From NCBI RefSeq assembly GCF_932294415.1, contig NC_065543.1:44351277-44415276 (forward strand): a stretch of DNA of 64,000 nt. Direction: 5' to 3'. The translations under genes and the position numbers were made by a program. This document shows positions 12,198 to 24,850 of this stretch, one piece after another. Numbering within the stretch: the first letter of the stretch is position 1; the number at the start of each line of letters is the position of its first letter. Under the pieces are notes generated by a model. That model did no database searches. It was not told the origin of the DNA and saw only the letters and a list, made by a program, of their open reading frames with translations. Origin of the DNA: Quercus robur (lineage: Eukaryota > Streptophyta > Magnoliopsida > Fagales > Fagaceae).

Positions 12198-14088
12198 ATA
12201 TATATATATATATCAGCATGTGTTGTGACCAGTCAATGGAAAAGCAGTTCCTGAGATGACGAACATCCAAATGCTGAGGTGAACAGAATTATAAATAAAT
12301 TACAATTAAATATGAGATATGCTATTAGTGTTCCAAACTTCCTATTGCTGAAGACAGAGAAATAACAACCATTAACCTTTAACAGGTAAGAAGGCAAAAG
12401 AGCCGAATAAGACAAAAATAGCATTCGTGTAATCCTTATATAATTCTAGAAGTTAGTAAGAGCAAATGATGAAAATGGTAAAGTTAGTTATCTAATGACC
12501 TAAGGCATCAACCGTTGGCTAGTTAAAAGAGATGTCACTCTTGATCTAAAAAATGAGATACTGCAGAAATATGAAATTTGAAGTTCTATTAATCATTGTA
12601 ATAAGCTACAAAAGTTTTACATGATTCCACTTTATTGCTGAACAAGCCAAGAATTGACCCCAAGATTCAAGCACTTCAAGAATGAGCAATTAATTAATGT
12701 CATGAAATTGGAGTAATACTTGAACAATGTATCTATATGGCAGGTAAATCTACTGGCAGATTGACAGTGAGTTTAATCTTTATTCCATTCATTTTGTCTT
12801 TAATTTCAGCTATTTGGAAGTGCTAAGAGATTGTGGTTGAGTCACAACAAAAAGATAACTTCTAGATACTTATACGGCGGAGAAGAATATAAATAACGAT
12901 TATTGCACTGAAGAACAAGTGATTTGAAGAGTTATTTTTTATGTTAGGCAGATTATCTTGGTGTAGAATGTGAAAAACACCACCCAAAACAGGACCCTTT
13001 GTAGCACTTGGAGAATCCCTTTTTTGTGCTTGATCTATGCTCTGGACTGGTGTTGCTTAGTTAATCTCTGGTTGTTGTCTTATCCAAGTTGTGGTCCTGT
13101 TCATGTTGTATTTTCTGGTTATGGCTTGTGTTGTATTCTAGTTTGATGCATAAGCAGTGTGCTTTACTGGTTTTGTTTCTGAGTAATGAATTATCATTCA
13201 TCAAAAAAAAAAAAAAACTGCAGTCATTCATTGAGGCAGTCATCTTAGGCTCACAAATTTAATATCTCGTTCATGTCTGATTCTCTATAGATGAAAATAG
13301 AACTAAATAATTTAAATTGACACTTCCATTTAAAGCATGGTTTCCTGGGGGCTTCTACTTATTAACATTCTGAATAAATTCTCTAAATTTTGATTTATTT
13401 CTGAATTACATTCAAATTTTCAAAGAACAAATTCAAACCTACTTTACCGCTTATAATTCCTTGACCATTCAAAATATAGTAAATCTTATTTGATCCAAAT
13501 TTTATATCAAAAAATAGTCCAATTGAACCCATTTATGCAGCACAGAACTAGCCAACTTCTTAACAAGTGAAATCATGAATAAATTTAGGATTGTAAATAG
13601 AGAACTAAATATAGCAATCATCATTAATATTCACAATCAGAACAATAATTATCAAGATGCATGAACCCATCATCAAGCTAACACAGTCAACCCACTTAAC
13701 ATAATAAAATATTTCCAAGTACTCCATATAAGTTCATGTCTTCATGATCATAATCCTTAAACAAAACCCAGATATAAGAAGATCCATAACCAAGTTCAGA
13801 AGTGACAAAGCAAAGGCTTGCATGTGTACATACATATAAAATCAAATAGAAAAAGCCAAAGAGCACTATAAAAACCATGAAACTTCAATGTCAAAGAAGT
13901 GTACCCCATGTGTCCCAATGTTCAAAAGACTCTATCTTTATGGTTATTACCTTAAGGGTACCCTTACAGTGGTGACATCTGAAGCAAGCCTTGTGGTAGA
14001 CCTTGCTATCAGCAGTAAGCTGATCAACAAAGTACACAGTTTTCTCACATGCCTTGCACTTTTGGGTAGTCCCTGCAAACGTTGCCAT
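10143..14088 (-). CDS. WLIM1: Plant two-LIM-domain actin-bundling protein, WLIM1 type
   Basis: Five exons on the minus strand are 13951-14088, 12013-12109, 11871-11911, 11636-11725 and 10143-10370, all with GT-AG introns, giving 197 residues. The protein begins MATFAGTTQKCKACEKTVYF. LIM1 has ligands C11, C14, H32, C35, C38, C41, C59 and H62. LIM2 has C110, C113, H131, C134, C137, C142, C158 and H161, with the plant-specific C-x4-C and x15 spacings. The inter-LIM linker (TPRTVRADRSANQ) and the short tail ending in an Ala/Val/Glu-rich stretch fit the WLIM1 group better than WLIM2 or PLIM. Family members bind and bundle actin filaments in the cytoplasm, and some also enter the nucleus. All zinc ligands are intact and no stop interrupts the model, so it looks functional. 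The start is the first ATG in frame with the family N-terminus. Introns carry a CT/TA microsatellite and a possible LINE tail. Confidence 0.93.
12165..12213. repeat. Compound (CT)n(TA)n microsatellite in WLIM1 intron 1
   Basis: About 14 CT units run directly into about 10 TA units just upstream (in gene orientation) of WLIM1 exon 2. This is a likely length-polymorphic locus. Confidence 0.9.
12930..13217 (+). mobile_element. Possible 5'-truncated LINE tail in WLIM1 intron 1
   Basis: A T/G-rich stretch ends gagtaatgaattatcattc followed shortly by a 14-15 base A run, resembling the 3' end and poly-A of plant L1-type LINEs. No reverse-transcriptase coding sequence is present, and I could not find a convincing target-site duplication. 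Confidence 0.35.
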
Positions 14089-14837
14089 TCCCAAAAATCT
14101 TCCAAACCCAGAAATCTAATAAAATTCCAAAACAACAACAACAACAAAAATATGAGCAATATTGGAAACGGTCCTAGTTTGATGACTTTGTCTCCTTCAA
14201 ACTCTTTATTGTCTCTTTCAAACTCTCAAGTTATGAGATTTACAGCTAAGAACATGTCAGAGCAAACCAAACCAACTCACTAGTAGTGGGTCTGACTTTA
14301 GGCATATACAAACTGCCAGCTGTGCATACCATTTGGACCAAACTATATTAAATTACGATTGTGCCCTCAGGAAGGTCAGGTGTCTTCGTACAGTTTTTCA
14401 CTAGAGAACAGTGAATTAATGCTTTCTATGACCAGAAGAGTAAGTATATAAAGTTGGTGTATTTAGTACACAGAATGGTACATTTTGCGATTTTCTACGT
14501 GGTGGGAATTTTTTTTTTTTTTTGCAATAGGTGAGGTGGGAGACGAGTAGCTCCAGGAATTTTTTTTGAGAATGATTATTAAGAAACTTAAATTATACAA
14601 AATTTAATAAAAAAAGAACTTCATATATTAATAACAAAAAAAAAAAAAAAACACACACACACACATGCAAATATACTTATAATTTCCTTCTACGAATTTT
14701 CTTATCTTGAAATCGTTATATAAAATTCTTATTATCAATGTTGTAAGTTACATTTAAAAAAAAATTTAGTTAAATAAAACTTTTCTTGCACTTTTTTTTT
14801 ATTTTCTATTTTTATGTAAGGACCTAATATATTGTTA

Positions 14838-15063
14838 AGGGGACTAAAGTTTAAGGACAAAATTTGGCTACAAACTAAGTTATAGCACAAGGAAACAACT
14901 CTCACTAAACAAATTAACATTGCTAACATATTTTGCAAATCTAACCGTTGAATTACATAGCTATTGATCTTTGATCTTCTTAAAATTTTGCAAGTATAGA
15001 GGATATAAGAAGAAAATGTAATTAAATGGTGGATTTGTTAAAATTCATAATCAATAAAAAAAA

Positions 15064-15097
<34 letters not shown>

Positions 15098-15172
15098 AAT
15101 GGAGTTGTATCCTTAACTAACAACCAAGTTTGTTGCCAAATTTGTCAAAAGTTTAGTTATGTTGGGCCTAAA
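14838..15172. repeat. MITE-like element, dispersed family
   Basis: The left part (actaaagtttaaggacaaaa) and the reverse complement of the right part (actaaacttttgacaaattt) are imperfect inverted copies. The central text (tttgcaagtatagaggatat) recurs at 34540-34570. The family copy around 33755-34690 is interrupted by a Helitron. Boundaries are approximate. Confidence 0.5.
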
Positions 15173-15724
15173 AAAAATTTAGGGTTGTCACAAAAATTTT
15201 TTAAGGATAAAAAAAAATCATAAATTTTTAAAATTTATACATAATAATAATTATTTTTTCTTGGCTAGGGTGGTGTCGTCAGTGTGGGAGACTGATTAAT
15301 GCACATGTAAATGTCATTTACATCATCATCTTTATTGTATATCAATCAAAATCTATCACCTCCATATTTGAGAATTTTTTTTATGTAAGATTAAAGAAAA
15401 ATGAATAATATATCCAGTTAAAAAATATGGTATTACCATATTTGATGTTGGTAGAGTTTTGAAGGTTTTGAAAAAGCTCAACCCAACACCCAATTCAATA
15501 TGTCGCATTAATAGTTGGACCGCTCAATCCATTTGAAAATCAATATCATATCTGTGTGCTTTGGTGCGGCTATGCAAGGTAAAGTAAGCTGGACGATAAT
15601 TTAATTGGGAAAACAAATTCTAATATATTATTTCTTAAACTTTAGATGGTAAAATCCAAACATCCCTAGATTTTAAGTTTACAATTTAGTCTTTTTTTTT
15701 AGAACTTAAAAAACTATAATTAAG

Positions 15725-15921
15725 TTTTTATTTTTTTATACAAGATAAAAATTCTACTTTAACTTAATCTAAATATATATATATATATATATGTTTAGTC
15801 TAATATAAGTGTATATATATGTGAAACTCCCTCTTAGAGACTTGAACTCCAGGCTTTGTCCCTCACACTCCACTAAGAACTTATATTTATAAAGTAACTA
15901 TCGCATCAAGAGCGCGTGATG
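15725..15921 (-). mobile_element. tRNA-derived SINE with TAATTAAG target duplication
   Basis: On the minus strand it begins CATCACGCGCTCTTGATGCG and contains a clear box B (GGAGTTCAAGTCTC) and a TA-expanded 3' part ending in an A-rich tail. TAATTAAG flanks it at 15717-15724 and 15922-15929. It belongs to the same family as the SINE at 1451-1608. Confidence 0.8.
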
Positions 15922-16410
15922 TAATTAAGCTTTGTTAATAAAATGAAAAGGTAAAAACTTAAAATTTTATTAATTAACCAAAGATATTAAAATTTTTCAA
16001 AAGCCAACAAAATTGGGCTTTGCACAAGTTGATGCAGTGTCTTGAACGCGCCTCAGATGGAGTGGATAAGCAAAGTAATAGTATATAGTACCTCAAGGCT
16101 AGTCCAGGTACGTAAAATAAAGTAGAAAAATAAATTTTGTAAAATTCTGCAGAGGCATTCTGTTTTTGGGTTATTGAAGTTTGAACCCCAAAAATTCCGT
16201 GTTTGGTCAGGAACTCATGATGAGTTGATGAATCATTTTCAATTTTTAATTTTGTCATTATTATTAAATTCTTCGACAATTCTCTCCAGAGTCAGTGTAC
16301 GTACCATTTACAGCTCAACTCCAATCATGCTCCTTACATTTATTAAAAAAAAAAAAAAAACCACGCTCCACCACTTCTTCAAAATTAAAACTGCTCCCGC
16401 CGCATTTTAA

Positions 16411-16628
16411 GAGTTTGTTTAGAACCATTTATTTAGTTAAAATCAATTTTTTATTTATTAAAAGTGCTGTAAATAAAGTTAAAATTAGTAAAAATAGTAA
16501 GATTCATAAATAATATTAAAAAGTGTAATAGAATTCAAGAATATTAATAAAAATAAACTGAATAATAGTAAAAATAAGCTAAACAGAAGAAAAAAAATGT
16601 CTTTTTTTTGCCAATACCAAACACAACC
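16411..16628. mobile_element. Tourist-like MITE, TAA target duplication
   Basis: The left end GAGTTTGTTTAGAACC and the reverse-complemented right end GGTTGTGTTTGGTATTGG form imperfect terminal inverted repeats. TAA lies directly outside both ends (16408-16410 and 16629-16631). The length is 218 bp with no coding capacity. A related half-element ends near 17532 with CCCAAACAGACAC followed by TTA. Confidence 0.6.
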
Positions 16629-19327
16629 TAAGTTTTATCTCTCTCTCTCTCTCAAACTTTGTTTGAGGATACCAATTTTTTACACAATTTTTAAAATGAT
16701 AGGTTGTGACTTGTGAGTAATAAACGATAGCTTTTGTATGAAATTAGCCAATTTCTTTACAACTTTTTAAAGTAACTGTATTTATCTCGGTTCGTGAAAA
16801 AAATTTCGACTATTTTAGCATTAAAACTTACTTTATTTATTTACATATTTTTTAAAATACCCTACATCAGATTATTTATTTTACACTATATTACATTAAA
16901 ATGTCAATTTTTCTTAATTTTTTAAATTGTTTATCTTTCTTCGCACATAATAACCATCACCCACTCTCTTCTTTTAGGCCCAAAGTACATAAAGAAAGAA
17001 AAAAAAAATTATATGCCAAGTAAATAGCATCAGTATAAATTTACATAATTATTATAGCAATTTTGTAAATTTATATATTTTTAATTTGACTGATGTAGGT
17101 GATTTTGAAGATTGAGTATGTAGAATTAATAAATTTTTATATTTTGCATTATTTGATGCAAATGTTCAAATAAGATATGAACAGTGAATAATTGCTTTAT
17201 ATTAACCTATCTCTTTTATTTTCACCACTTATGACTTGCTATTTTAACAATCTGAGAACAAAGTTTTCATTTAATTTTTAAAGTTAACGTTTAAGATGAT
17301 GATTTGTTGTTAATTAGTTATGTACTATTATATTGTAATTTGGTTGGTACCTGTAATGTAAGAGTAATTGACAGCACATTCATTTCTTATATTATCTTTT
17401 GTATCACTGCACTTTTTAGTACTATTCATGAGTCTTATTATATTATTTCAGCTAATTTTTACCTTTATTTATAGTACTTTCAGCAAAAAATTTTCAATTT
17501 TAACAAAATAAGCGAATCCCAAACAGACACTTAGTGTCACCCAATTGTTCTTTTTAAATTGGTGCTTAGTTGACTGTTATGAAAGATGATGAATAAAAAA
17601 GAGTCATGTTAATAGATGCTTTTAAAGAAATTGCTAATAAATCATAATAAGAAAGTTTTAACATCATTTTTATAGAAAATATAAAAAATTATTGAAAAAA
17701 TTAATTACTTTATCATTTTCTCATAAAATATTTTTAAAAATAGTTCTTAAACCAATATTCTTAAAGCATTTGATATCATTCTCCGTAAAAAATGATAGAG
17801 CATCAGAGATGAACAAATTTTGTTCGAATCACAACTTCGCCAAAAACTTTGTCTCTAGTCTCTACCCCAAAACTTCAATGTGGAGATCCCATATTAATAT
17901 TAGAAATCCTTGGCCTTGCTTGCTATCAATGAAAATTTTATTAGAGATCCTTGCTTTCAATGAAAACTTTTCTAGTCAACACAGCAGACTTTTGAGCCGA
18001 AAGTTGTACTCAATCTACCACACAGAGTCACCACTCCACATCACGTAGTATTAAATTATTAACCTCACAAGCCATCGTCTCTATTGGTGGGCAGTGGGCT
18101 CCTCTTTGTATAATCTGGTACCATGCCAAAAAGAAACAATTTTTAGTCACGCTCAATAACATTTTGTGATTCTCCTTTTTCTTTTCTTTCATTGGGGGCA
18201 CACCAAAAATTGGCAAAAAGTCATTTTTAGTGAGGACAAAAGAAACATAGTTTCCAACACTTTGTAATGAGACAATCAGGTAGCAGCCAGTCGAAGCAAA
18301 ATATTTACATGAAAATGTAATTTGAAGTGATTAGAATGTTCTAACCAAACAATTAGAAATTAAACCCAAAGAGTGAGACTCATGGATGTAACATGAGATA
18401 AGCTTGAGCAATTCTAAGTTTCTAACTACTAACAACCTTTCAAAGTTCAAATTAGTCTAAACTTTTGAAGATTAACCTCTCATTACGATACTCATTATGG
18501 CAGGCTGTCCTAGTCTAAATAATGATTAGATTCCATTTGGTCTTCATTCGCATATATCCACAGTGACTTTAATTTCCCGCTCACGTACAAGCAGCATGTT
18601 ATAATGTTAGTAAACTTATTGCAGCTTAAGAAGAAAATAGCCATAGACCAAGTTTGGAATTTTTTATTTTTGGGGTTACTTTTAATTTCTCTTTGTTGTG
18701 ATGGTGTTGTTGAAAGCGTGGGAGAGCATCTAGAAGAATAGACAGTGGGGGGGATATAATAGTGTTGCGAGTGTTCCAACTGCAAGTCTCAAATTTTTTT
18801 TTTTTTTTTTTTTTTTTTACATAAAGATCGGATTCGGGTAATATCTGTACCCAACCCAAAAATTTTGGATCTTTATCCAAAACAGGCCCGGCCCAATTCT
18901 CCTTAATTACCCATGACATATCAGGTAAACCTGAAAGCTTTGGATCAGGCCGGGCCAGGTACATGTTACCCATTGGATTTGGCCATCCCTACTTGAGTCT
19001 CTTCCAAACAGGTTACTATAGGTTATTTCCAAACAAGGAAGTTGACTCTCAAAAGCCCTCAGCTGCATTAATAACAGATTTAATAAAATAAAATTCAAAA
19101 GAGACCAAAAGAGCAGAAGGTTGGATTCAAACATTTGATAGAATGTTTTCACTGCTTATTTAACCCAGACCAAAAAAAAGAAAAGAAAAGACATAAGGCA
19201 AATGACAATAGGTCTAACATCATGGCCAAACAATCTTACATTCCCTCCCCCCCTCCCTCCCTTATTCTTCTCTTTTCTTTTTTTTACTTTTTTCTTGGTA
19301 AAGAAGTCCTGGAGTTATCACACTTCA
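16629..19327. other. Intergenic AT-rich region downstream of SDH7
   Basis: No gene was recognised. The contents are a half MITE at about 17380-17532, a repeat with a long T run at 18790-18995, and the likely SDH7 3' UTR near 19200-19327. The 118-codon ORF at 17692-18048 has no recognisable motif, and its region is AT-rich without splice context. Confidence 0.55.
18790..18995 (-). repeat. Short repeat with oligo-A tail (retroposon-like)
   Basis: On the minus strand it begins TAGGGATGGCCAAATCC, passes through GC-rich text (GGCCCGGCCTGATCC) and ends in an A run of about 27. The single-ended poly-A suggests a SINE-like or processed origin. The TAGGGATGGC start also resembles hAT MITE ends. I could not decide between the two. 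Confidence 0.4.
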
Positions 19328-22300
19328 TTATGCACTTCCACCTGCAGCCCCTGCTTTTTTACGAGCTTCTTCTCGCATTACTGCTTTAACATATATTTCA
19401 TAGCAGCAACCTGAAACATACATACATCACAAATAAGAATGAAAGCTTTAGAAACAGGTAACAAGAATACAATTACTTATAACAATTAGCATATGCAGAT
19501 ATCCTCTTATCATTCCCAATATAAACAACCATATTGATAGTTTATCTCAAACAAACAAAATTGATTCAAAATCACAATAAAAAGGCAGTCCCTTTATATT
19601 GAGCATTGTATAAGTAACTCCTGTCAACCTATTCCATAGGTAGAGAATGATGTGGTTCTAATTGAAGCTATAAAGGGCAATGCCATAAGAAAGACAATTA
19701 CAACTAGTGAGAGAAGACAACCTAAGCCTAGCCAGATAACATGGCCATGCTTGATGCTAACAGGGAAAAAGACTTGAGTAGCCAAGTAAAATCAATTTTG
19801 TCCAATGATGAAGGTTGGTTGTTGATTTGTCATGACTGAATTCATAGACATAGTAGGTCATTTTGTGCCATAACTAACACACAATAGGTTCTATAACCAT
19901 TCAGCACAATAAAAGGCAGGGATGGTGTTGTGTGCATGCACATGCGAGTGTGTGGACACTAGGAACTGCACAAGAGAAGAGCAAATATTTAAAAAAACCA
20001 CAGCAAAAAAATCCCAAGTTTTAGCAAAACCCCACTTGGACGGGTTCCCAACATCGCGCTGCTTTTCACTCATCCTTCAGGGGATTACAACTTCCAAAAT
20101 AGAGGGCCCTAGAAGAAGCTCTATCAGTCTAGTCACCAGATGAAATTGTGAAAGAAGCAAATTCCCCAATCCAAAAGATGCTTGAATCTATCAGTCTAGT
20201 CACCAAATGAAATTGTGATAGAAGCAAATTCCCTGATGCAAAAGATGCTAAAAGTTTCTTTTACTATTTTTTGTTTTTCTTTGAAATGATGCAAGTCAAA
20301 AGGGCCTTCTCACTTAAGGTTGGCCATTTCACACAATAATTTGTGAAGTCATTCAGGCCCTATTTTCTTCTCGAGTAAAAGTCGCTCAGACCATAACATA
20401 AAATTTTCTGCTGAAAATTTTACATGAAAGGAATAGAACATTTCCTATTGTCTTGAATTTAGATTCAAGCTGCTTGCTCAAACTCTACTGTTCAATAAGA
20501 TAAATATAATCCAAAAAACTCTCAAGCTTCCCCACCCAAGATAATAAATCAAGTTTACAAAAGTTGATTCATATGGCTTTATTAGCAGTTTAATCCATTC
20601 TTCAGGAAGCATGCCAAAAAAGTTTGTCAAATCTAAAGGTTCTAAACATCACACGCACACACATCATGGCAAAAATGCAAACAAGTAACAACCATGAAGC
20701 CATCAACTCATTAGCAAAAGGTTTAACGTCAAACAAATAAGAGTAACAATTTTTGTAAAGTACAAATGGCCAGCTGTAATTAAAGCAATATCATTTTCAA
20801 TTGGGTATACCACTGGTACGGCGGTACCACTTTTATTATCCACCAATCACAATAGGCCATATCAACAGTTGTGAAAAAAGTTGTAGAAAGATGTCCCTAG
20901 ACTTTCTGAACAAAAACAATTCTCATAATACAATGTCTCAGATTGAGGTTTTATCAATTGCATACTAGATTTACTCTCGTTCCTTTTTTTATTTTTATTT
21001 TTTAACTGCTAATTGACACGCCCCAAATGGGTCTAGAACCCAAGACCTCCCCCTCCCCCTTGCTCTTATAAGAGCAGGAGATACCATTTGAGTTAAAGCA
21101 CATTGGTAATTAACTTTTGTACTCCATAATGGATTAAATTTGGAATTGGCCAAAATATCACAATTTTTTAGCTTAGGTGCAGGAATCTAGCATACTAGAT
21201 GGTGCTACCAATAGAGAATGCTATTTTCTGTTTCTTGCTACGGAGCTTATATAACTTGTAATGTGTGATTGCCTATGTAATTATACAAATGTAGTAAGCT
21301 CTTACAGAAAAAGAATAGGATTGCAAATGCAAAAATAAGTTCAAACTTGGATCTTACCAGATTACTTGGGCATATTGGCAATCAATATAAGGGAAAAAAC
21401 TGAGGAGGAGAAAGGGGACATTCAGTTCCTTGTCATACCATGGACAGAACAATTATTGAATAGAAACAATCATATGACGGAGAAGCTAGAACCAGTTGGT
21501 ACACTTCCTACATCCTTCAAATTTTTGGAGTTCTTAGAAGAACATGTTACCTTCCCCCACTACCACTTTATGCTTCTAGTGTTTGATAAATTAGAAAATT
21601 TTGGACAACTAAAATAGACTACGACTAGGATGCATGGACATGGGAACAGGTATGGGTACAATATTGCGACATGAGCAATTTTTGAACCATTATAATATGA
21701 TACAGCAGATAGGACACCATTACAGCATCCCAAATAAAGTGTCTGTGCTTCCTAGGACTAATATAATTTGAAATTTTTATTTTTATTTTTATCGGTGAGT
21801 TGCACATGCATATGGTTGATCTAGATCACTTCACCCCCTACCCTATTATGTTAGGAGCAAGCCATTGGCATTCGAACATTTAAAATATTTTTTTTAAAAA
21901 AACTTAAAAAAGTACAAATGACATATACAGTGGAAATAAATCACTATACTATACTTTAATTCAGTGTACCAATTATAATAGCTTGCACATAGAATATAAT
22001 GATTTGTCAAAATATAAAACGAGTATTGATAATTTCAAACACCCTTGTAATTCATTTCATGATTGACAAAAAATTCCTAAACATGAATTCTTTTTAGATA
22101 CCTGAACAAATTACTTTTGTTCCAATATGTCCCTTTTGTATTACTCTTCATGTCAACCATATACTCTTCAAAGGAACTTAAAGTTTTGAGCAATTGCATA
22201 AACCATTAACAGATAACACTGTGTTACCTGCGACAACGACAATAGTGAGAACATCTCCCATTCTTTTAACTGCATTAACACTCTTCTTATGGGATTTGAA

Positions 22301-22591
22301 TCGCTTCAAAGCCGGGTCCTCTGCCAAGAGCTGCAAAGTTTAAGCAACTTAGTACCAACACCACACACAAAAAATAGGAAAACCCATTACTGCGTTCGAT
22401 ATAAAATGACCCAATTCATTCACAAAGACAAGCATACTTAAACTTAAAATTCAGAAATGCATCAAAATTAGGATTCTTTAGGTGTTTGATTCAGTGTTTC
22501 AGCTACTAGCTTGACCAAATCTAGATGAATTTGATACGCATGAATATAAATCCTAACAGATATCAAACAATAAAGATACAGTGATAGAGCA

Positions 22592-22626
<35 letters not shown>

Positions 22627-22700
22627 AACGGCTTTCTCGCGAGCCCCGAGTTCGATGTGGTAAGCGCGGCGCGTGTGAGAAAGCGCGTCCACTGTGTTCT

Positions 22701-22732
<32 letters not shown>

Positions 22733-22842
22733 GAGGATCGAAACGACGAAGGAAAGGGATCGAGAAGAGAGGAAGTGCGTAGTACCTGGGAGTGAGATCG
22801 GAAATGCGAAGCGATGGAGGTTTTGTTAAGCAAGAACGCCAT
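19328..22842 (-). CDS. SDH7: Succinate dehydrogenase subunit 7-like, mitochondrial
   Basis: Four exons on the minus strand are 22786-22842, 22630-22698, 22228-22330 and 19328-19410, with GT-AG introns, giving 103 residues. The start [19 protein letters not shown] is a mitochondrial-presequence-like leader with an Arg/Ser/His bias. The middle reads [20 protein letters not shown]. One hydrophobic segment (about residues 67-85, [19 protein letters not shown]) precedes a charged tail [10 protein letters not shown]. This layout and sequence match the plant-specific SDH7 subunit of complex II as I remember it; it has no catalytic centre and is thought to sit in the inner membrane with the anchor. 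The last intron is 2.8 kb and holds SINEs and a 67-bp tandem duplication. GA/CT microsatellites flank exon 2. The model is uninterrupted. Confidence 0.78.
20121..20254. repeat. 67-bp tandem duplication in SDH7 intron 3
   Basis: The unit starting ctatcagtctagtcacca occurs at 20121 and again at 20188 with a few differences. Each copy ends in an aaaagatgct segment. Confidence 0.85.
21000..21112 (-). mobile_element. tRNA-derived SINE (intron 3 of SDH7)
   Basis: On the minus strand, a box A (TTAACTCAAATGGTATC) and a box B (GGGTTCTAGACCC) are spaced as in tRNA genes and followed by an A-rich tail (TAAAAAATAAAAATAAAA). I did not find a clear target duplication. It is not an intact tRNA, because the acceptor and anticodon arms do not fold. 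Confidence 0.6.
21765..21852 (-). mobile_element. SINE-like element, degraded
   Basis: On the minus strand it reads CCAATGGCTTGCTCC, then GATCTAGATCAACC, then a GATAAAAATAAAAATAAAAA tail. The tail and layout resemble the neighbouring SINE, but the promoter boxes are weaker and no TSD is clear. Confidence 0.4.
22590..22623. repeat. (GA)n microsatellite beside SDH7 exon 2
   Basis: About 15 GA units lie immediately downstream (in gene orientation) of the SDH7 exon 2 donor. A second GA run at 22700-22729 abuts the exon 2 acceptor, where on the minus strand it forms a CT-rich polypyrimidine tract. Confidence 0.9.
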
Positions 22843-23756
22843 TTTGGTTGCGCTGAAGCTTCAAAGCTCAGAGAGAGAGAGAGATTGAAAATGAAAATGC
22901 TGAAGAATTTTTTGTTTTACTTTGGTGCCCCTGTACTTTCATGGCCTTTCACCACTAAGGTGCCAACTGCTAGGTGGCATTCTCCTAATTAGACATGTGT
23001 CCTAATTATGGTATCTCACGTCACTTTCTTTATTCTATTTAGCCCAAAAATGTGTAAATTTGCCTAAAAAAGATAAGTGTTAAGGGTGCATGCTATTTTT
23101 GCAACAAATCATAAATAATAAATTGTTATTAGTTCTAATTTGAACTTATTACTGAAATTATTATTTTTTTACCAAAAATAACTTATAATAACTTACTACT
23201 TAAAATTTGTTGTGAAAGTGTTAAGAACATAATATTTCTCCACATTAATAAGTGTATATTTGTATAAATTTACAAAAGTAACTATATATATTTATTTGTA
23301 GATGTGTACATGCTATATACAAATGCCGCTATATATACTGGCACTTTTATAAAATGTTGCAATACCAAGGTCTAGGAGAGCTTGGGCTCACTTGGATTTT
23401 TTGGTGGTAGCAACTGGCAAGTTGGTTGTTGAGTAAGGATTAGTGCAAATTTGTTTCGGGTCGGGTTGGAGATGGTTTTCTTTTGATGGGTTTTGGAGGC
23501 TTCGTTGAGATCCATAAATGGTTGGATTTTGCGACAATGGCTAATTGATTTTCTGGTTGGGGTTGATAGGTGGTAGGATGGCTAATTTTGTGTTGTCGCT
23601 TCATAGCGGTGGGGATGGGTTCGACAATGTGGGTTTCTCTTTGCTTGGTGGGTTGCATATTTATGGGTATGAATTTTTTGAGTTGCTACGATTTTTTGGG
23701 TTTATGGGTATGAAATTTTAATTGTTGTGACAAGAGATTTTTTTATTTGAAAAACT
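22843..23756. other. SDH7 upstream region
   Basis: The region starts with the SDH7 5' UTR and a short GA run near 22870. A degraded MITE of the 'gctacgtccacaacattttc' family lies at about 23090-23240. A G/T-rich block at 23380-23700 reads openly on the minus strand for 72 codons without any recognisable motif. Confidence 0.5.
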
Positions 23757-24850
23757 TTAAATTTTCCATTAACAGAAAACCTTATCATTTGGATTTAGTT
23801 GCACCATGAACAATTCTCTTTTTTTTTTTTTTATTATTATTATTATTTTTTTTAACTTCTCTTTATGCACATTTTAATAATCAAACTTCTAGCCCACAAA
23901 ATTTTTACAGGAAGCTCATGAGACTTGCTTTCAAAACTAACCACATTAATGACTATTATAGTTCTGCTACTCAATATAATTATTAGTGATAAATATGTGA
24001 TGGAAACTTATAATCTGTTTTTGTCCAAGCCGACCTCCTTTGGAAGAGATTTTGGAATCACGAAAAAAGAACAAAAGTTGGTAGTGTTATTTTTTAGGGA
24101 TTACCATAATTGAGGTATATGGTGTTGAAATATGTTAGGGATTTTGTTTTGATCACAAGATGTTTATTTGGCTGGAGTTTATAAGTTCAACTTTTTTTTT
24201 TTCTCACTTTTTCAAAGTACAAATATACTTCTAACACACTTTTTAGCAAAATGTTTTCAATAGAAAGCTAAATAAGTTGTTCCTAAATAGATAAGTATAT
24301 AATGATATAAATGCTTAAGATGTGAACTTGTGCTCCATAATTGCAAGAGGTCAGAGCTTTCCAGGCTTGTTTTTCATTTGATTCCATATGTGATTTTCAA
24401 AAATGAGCTTGATCTGAGCTCATAGCCAAAACTTGTAACAAGAGAAAGAGGTGTGGCAGTTCTTTAAATAATTAGACTCTTTACCTCAAGAAAGAGTATA
24501 ATTTTGTAACCCTTTTTCAATATTGCTGCTATATCATTTGTACAGCAACATGTGTAAATTTTAACTTCAATTATATTCTTCAATTAATTTTAGTCATAAA
24601 AAAAAAATCTAGTGAGTTGATGCTCTTATAATGTGCACAAGGAAGTGGTAATTTTCTTTTGTTGGACAAGAAAAAGGAGGAAGAAACCTCACTTTAGAAT
24701 TTCTAAATTAGAGCCATTTGGTTGTTATAATCATTCGAAGCCACTATCCAGTGTGAACTTCCAATACTTGATATGGATTATTATGAAAAGTTGAGTTTAG
24801 AGAGTTCTAGATGTTTGTGGCAATTAGTTTTTGTTTGTAATATGACCCCC
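23757..24850 (+). pseudogene. Partial duplicate of the DCC oxidoreductase 3' half
   Basis: This stretch is collinear with 28505-29330, i.e. intron 6, exon 7 and the 3' flank of the downstream DCC gene. Shared landmarks include ggatttagttgcaccatga, ctgtttttgtcca and tagagccatttg-type blocks. The exon 7 equivalent (about 24031-24079) has lost its AG acceptor context and several codons, and exon 8 is not recognisable. The upstream exons are absent, so it is non-functional. It lies in the same orientation, about 4.7 kb upstream of its source. Confidence 0.75.

Larger units (their letters stand above)
14089..16410. other. WLIM1 upstream/intergenic region
   Basis: This stretch holds the presumed WLIM1 promoter and 5' UTR (AACAAC runs near 14130), poly-A and CA runs near 14640, a MITE-like block at 14838-15172, TA repeats, and a SINE at 15725-15921. 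The block around 14540-14630 recurs near 63160-63240. I see no exon with coding character. Confidence 0.6.

Noticed and set aside
21000..21112. Possible tRNA gene
   Set aside because: Box A and box B are present, but the cloverleaf does not close and an A-rich tail follows, so it is a SINE.
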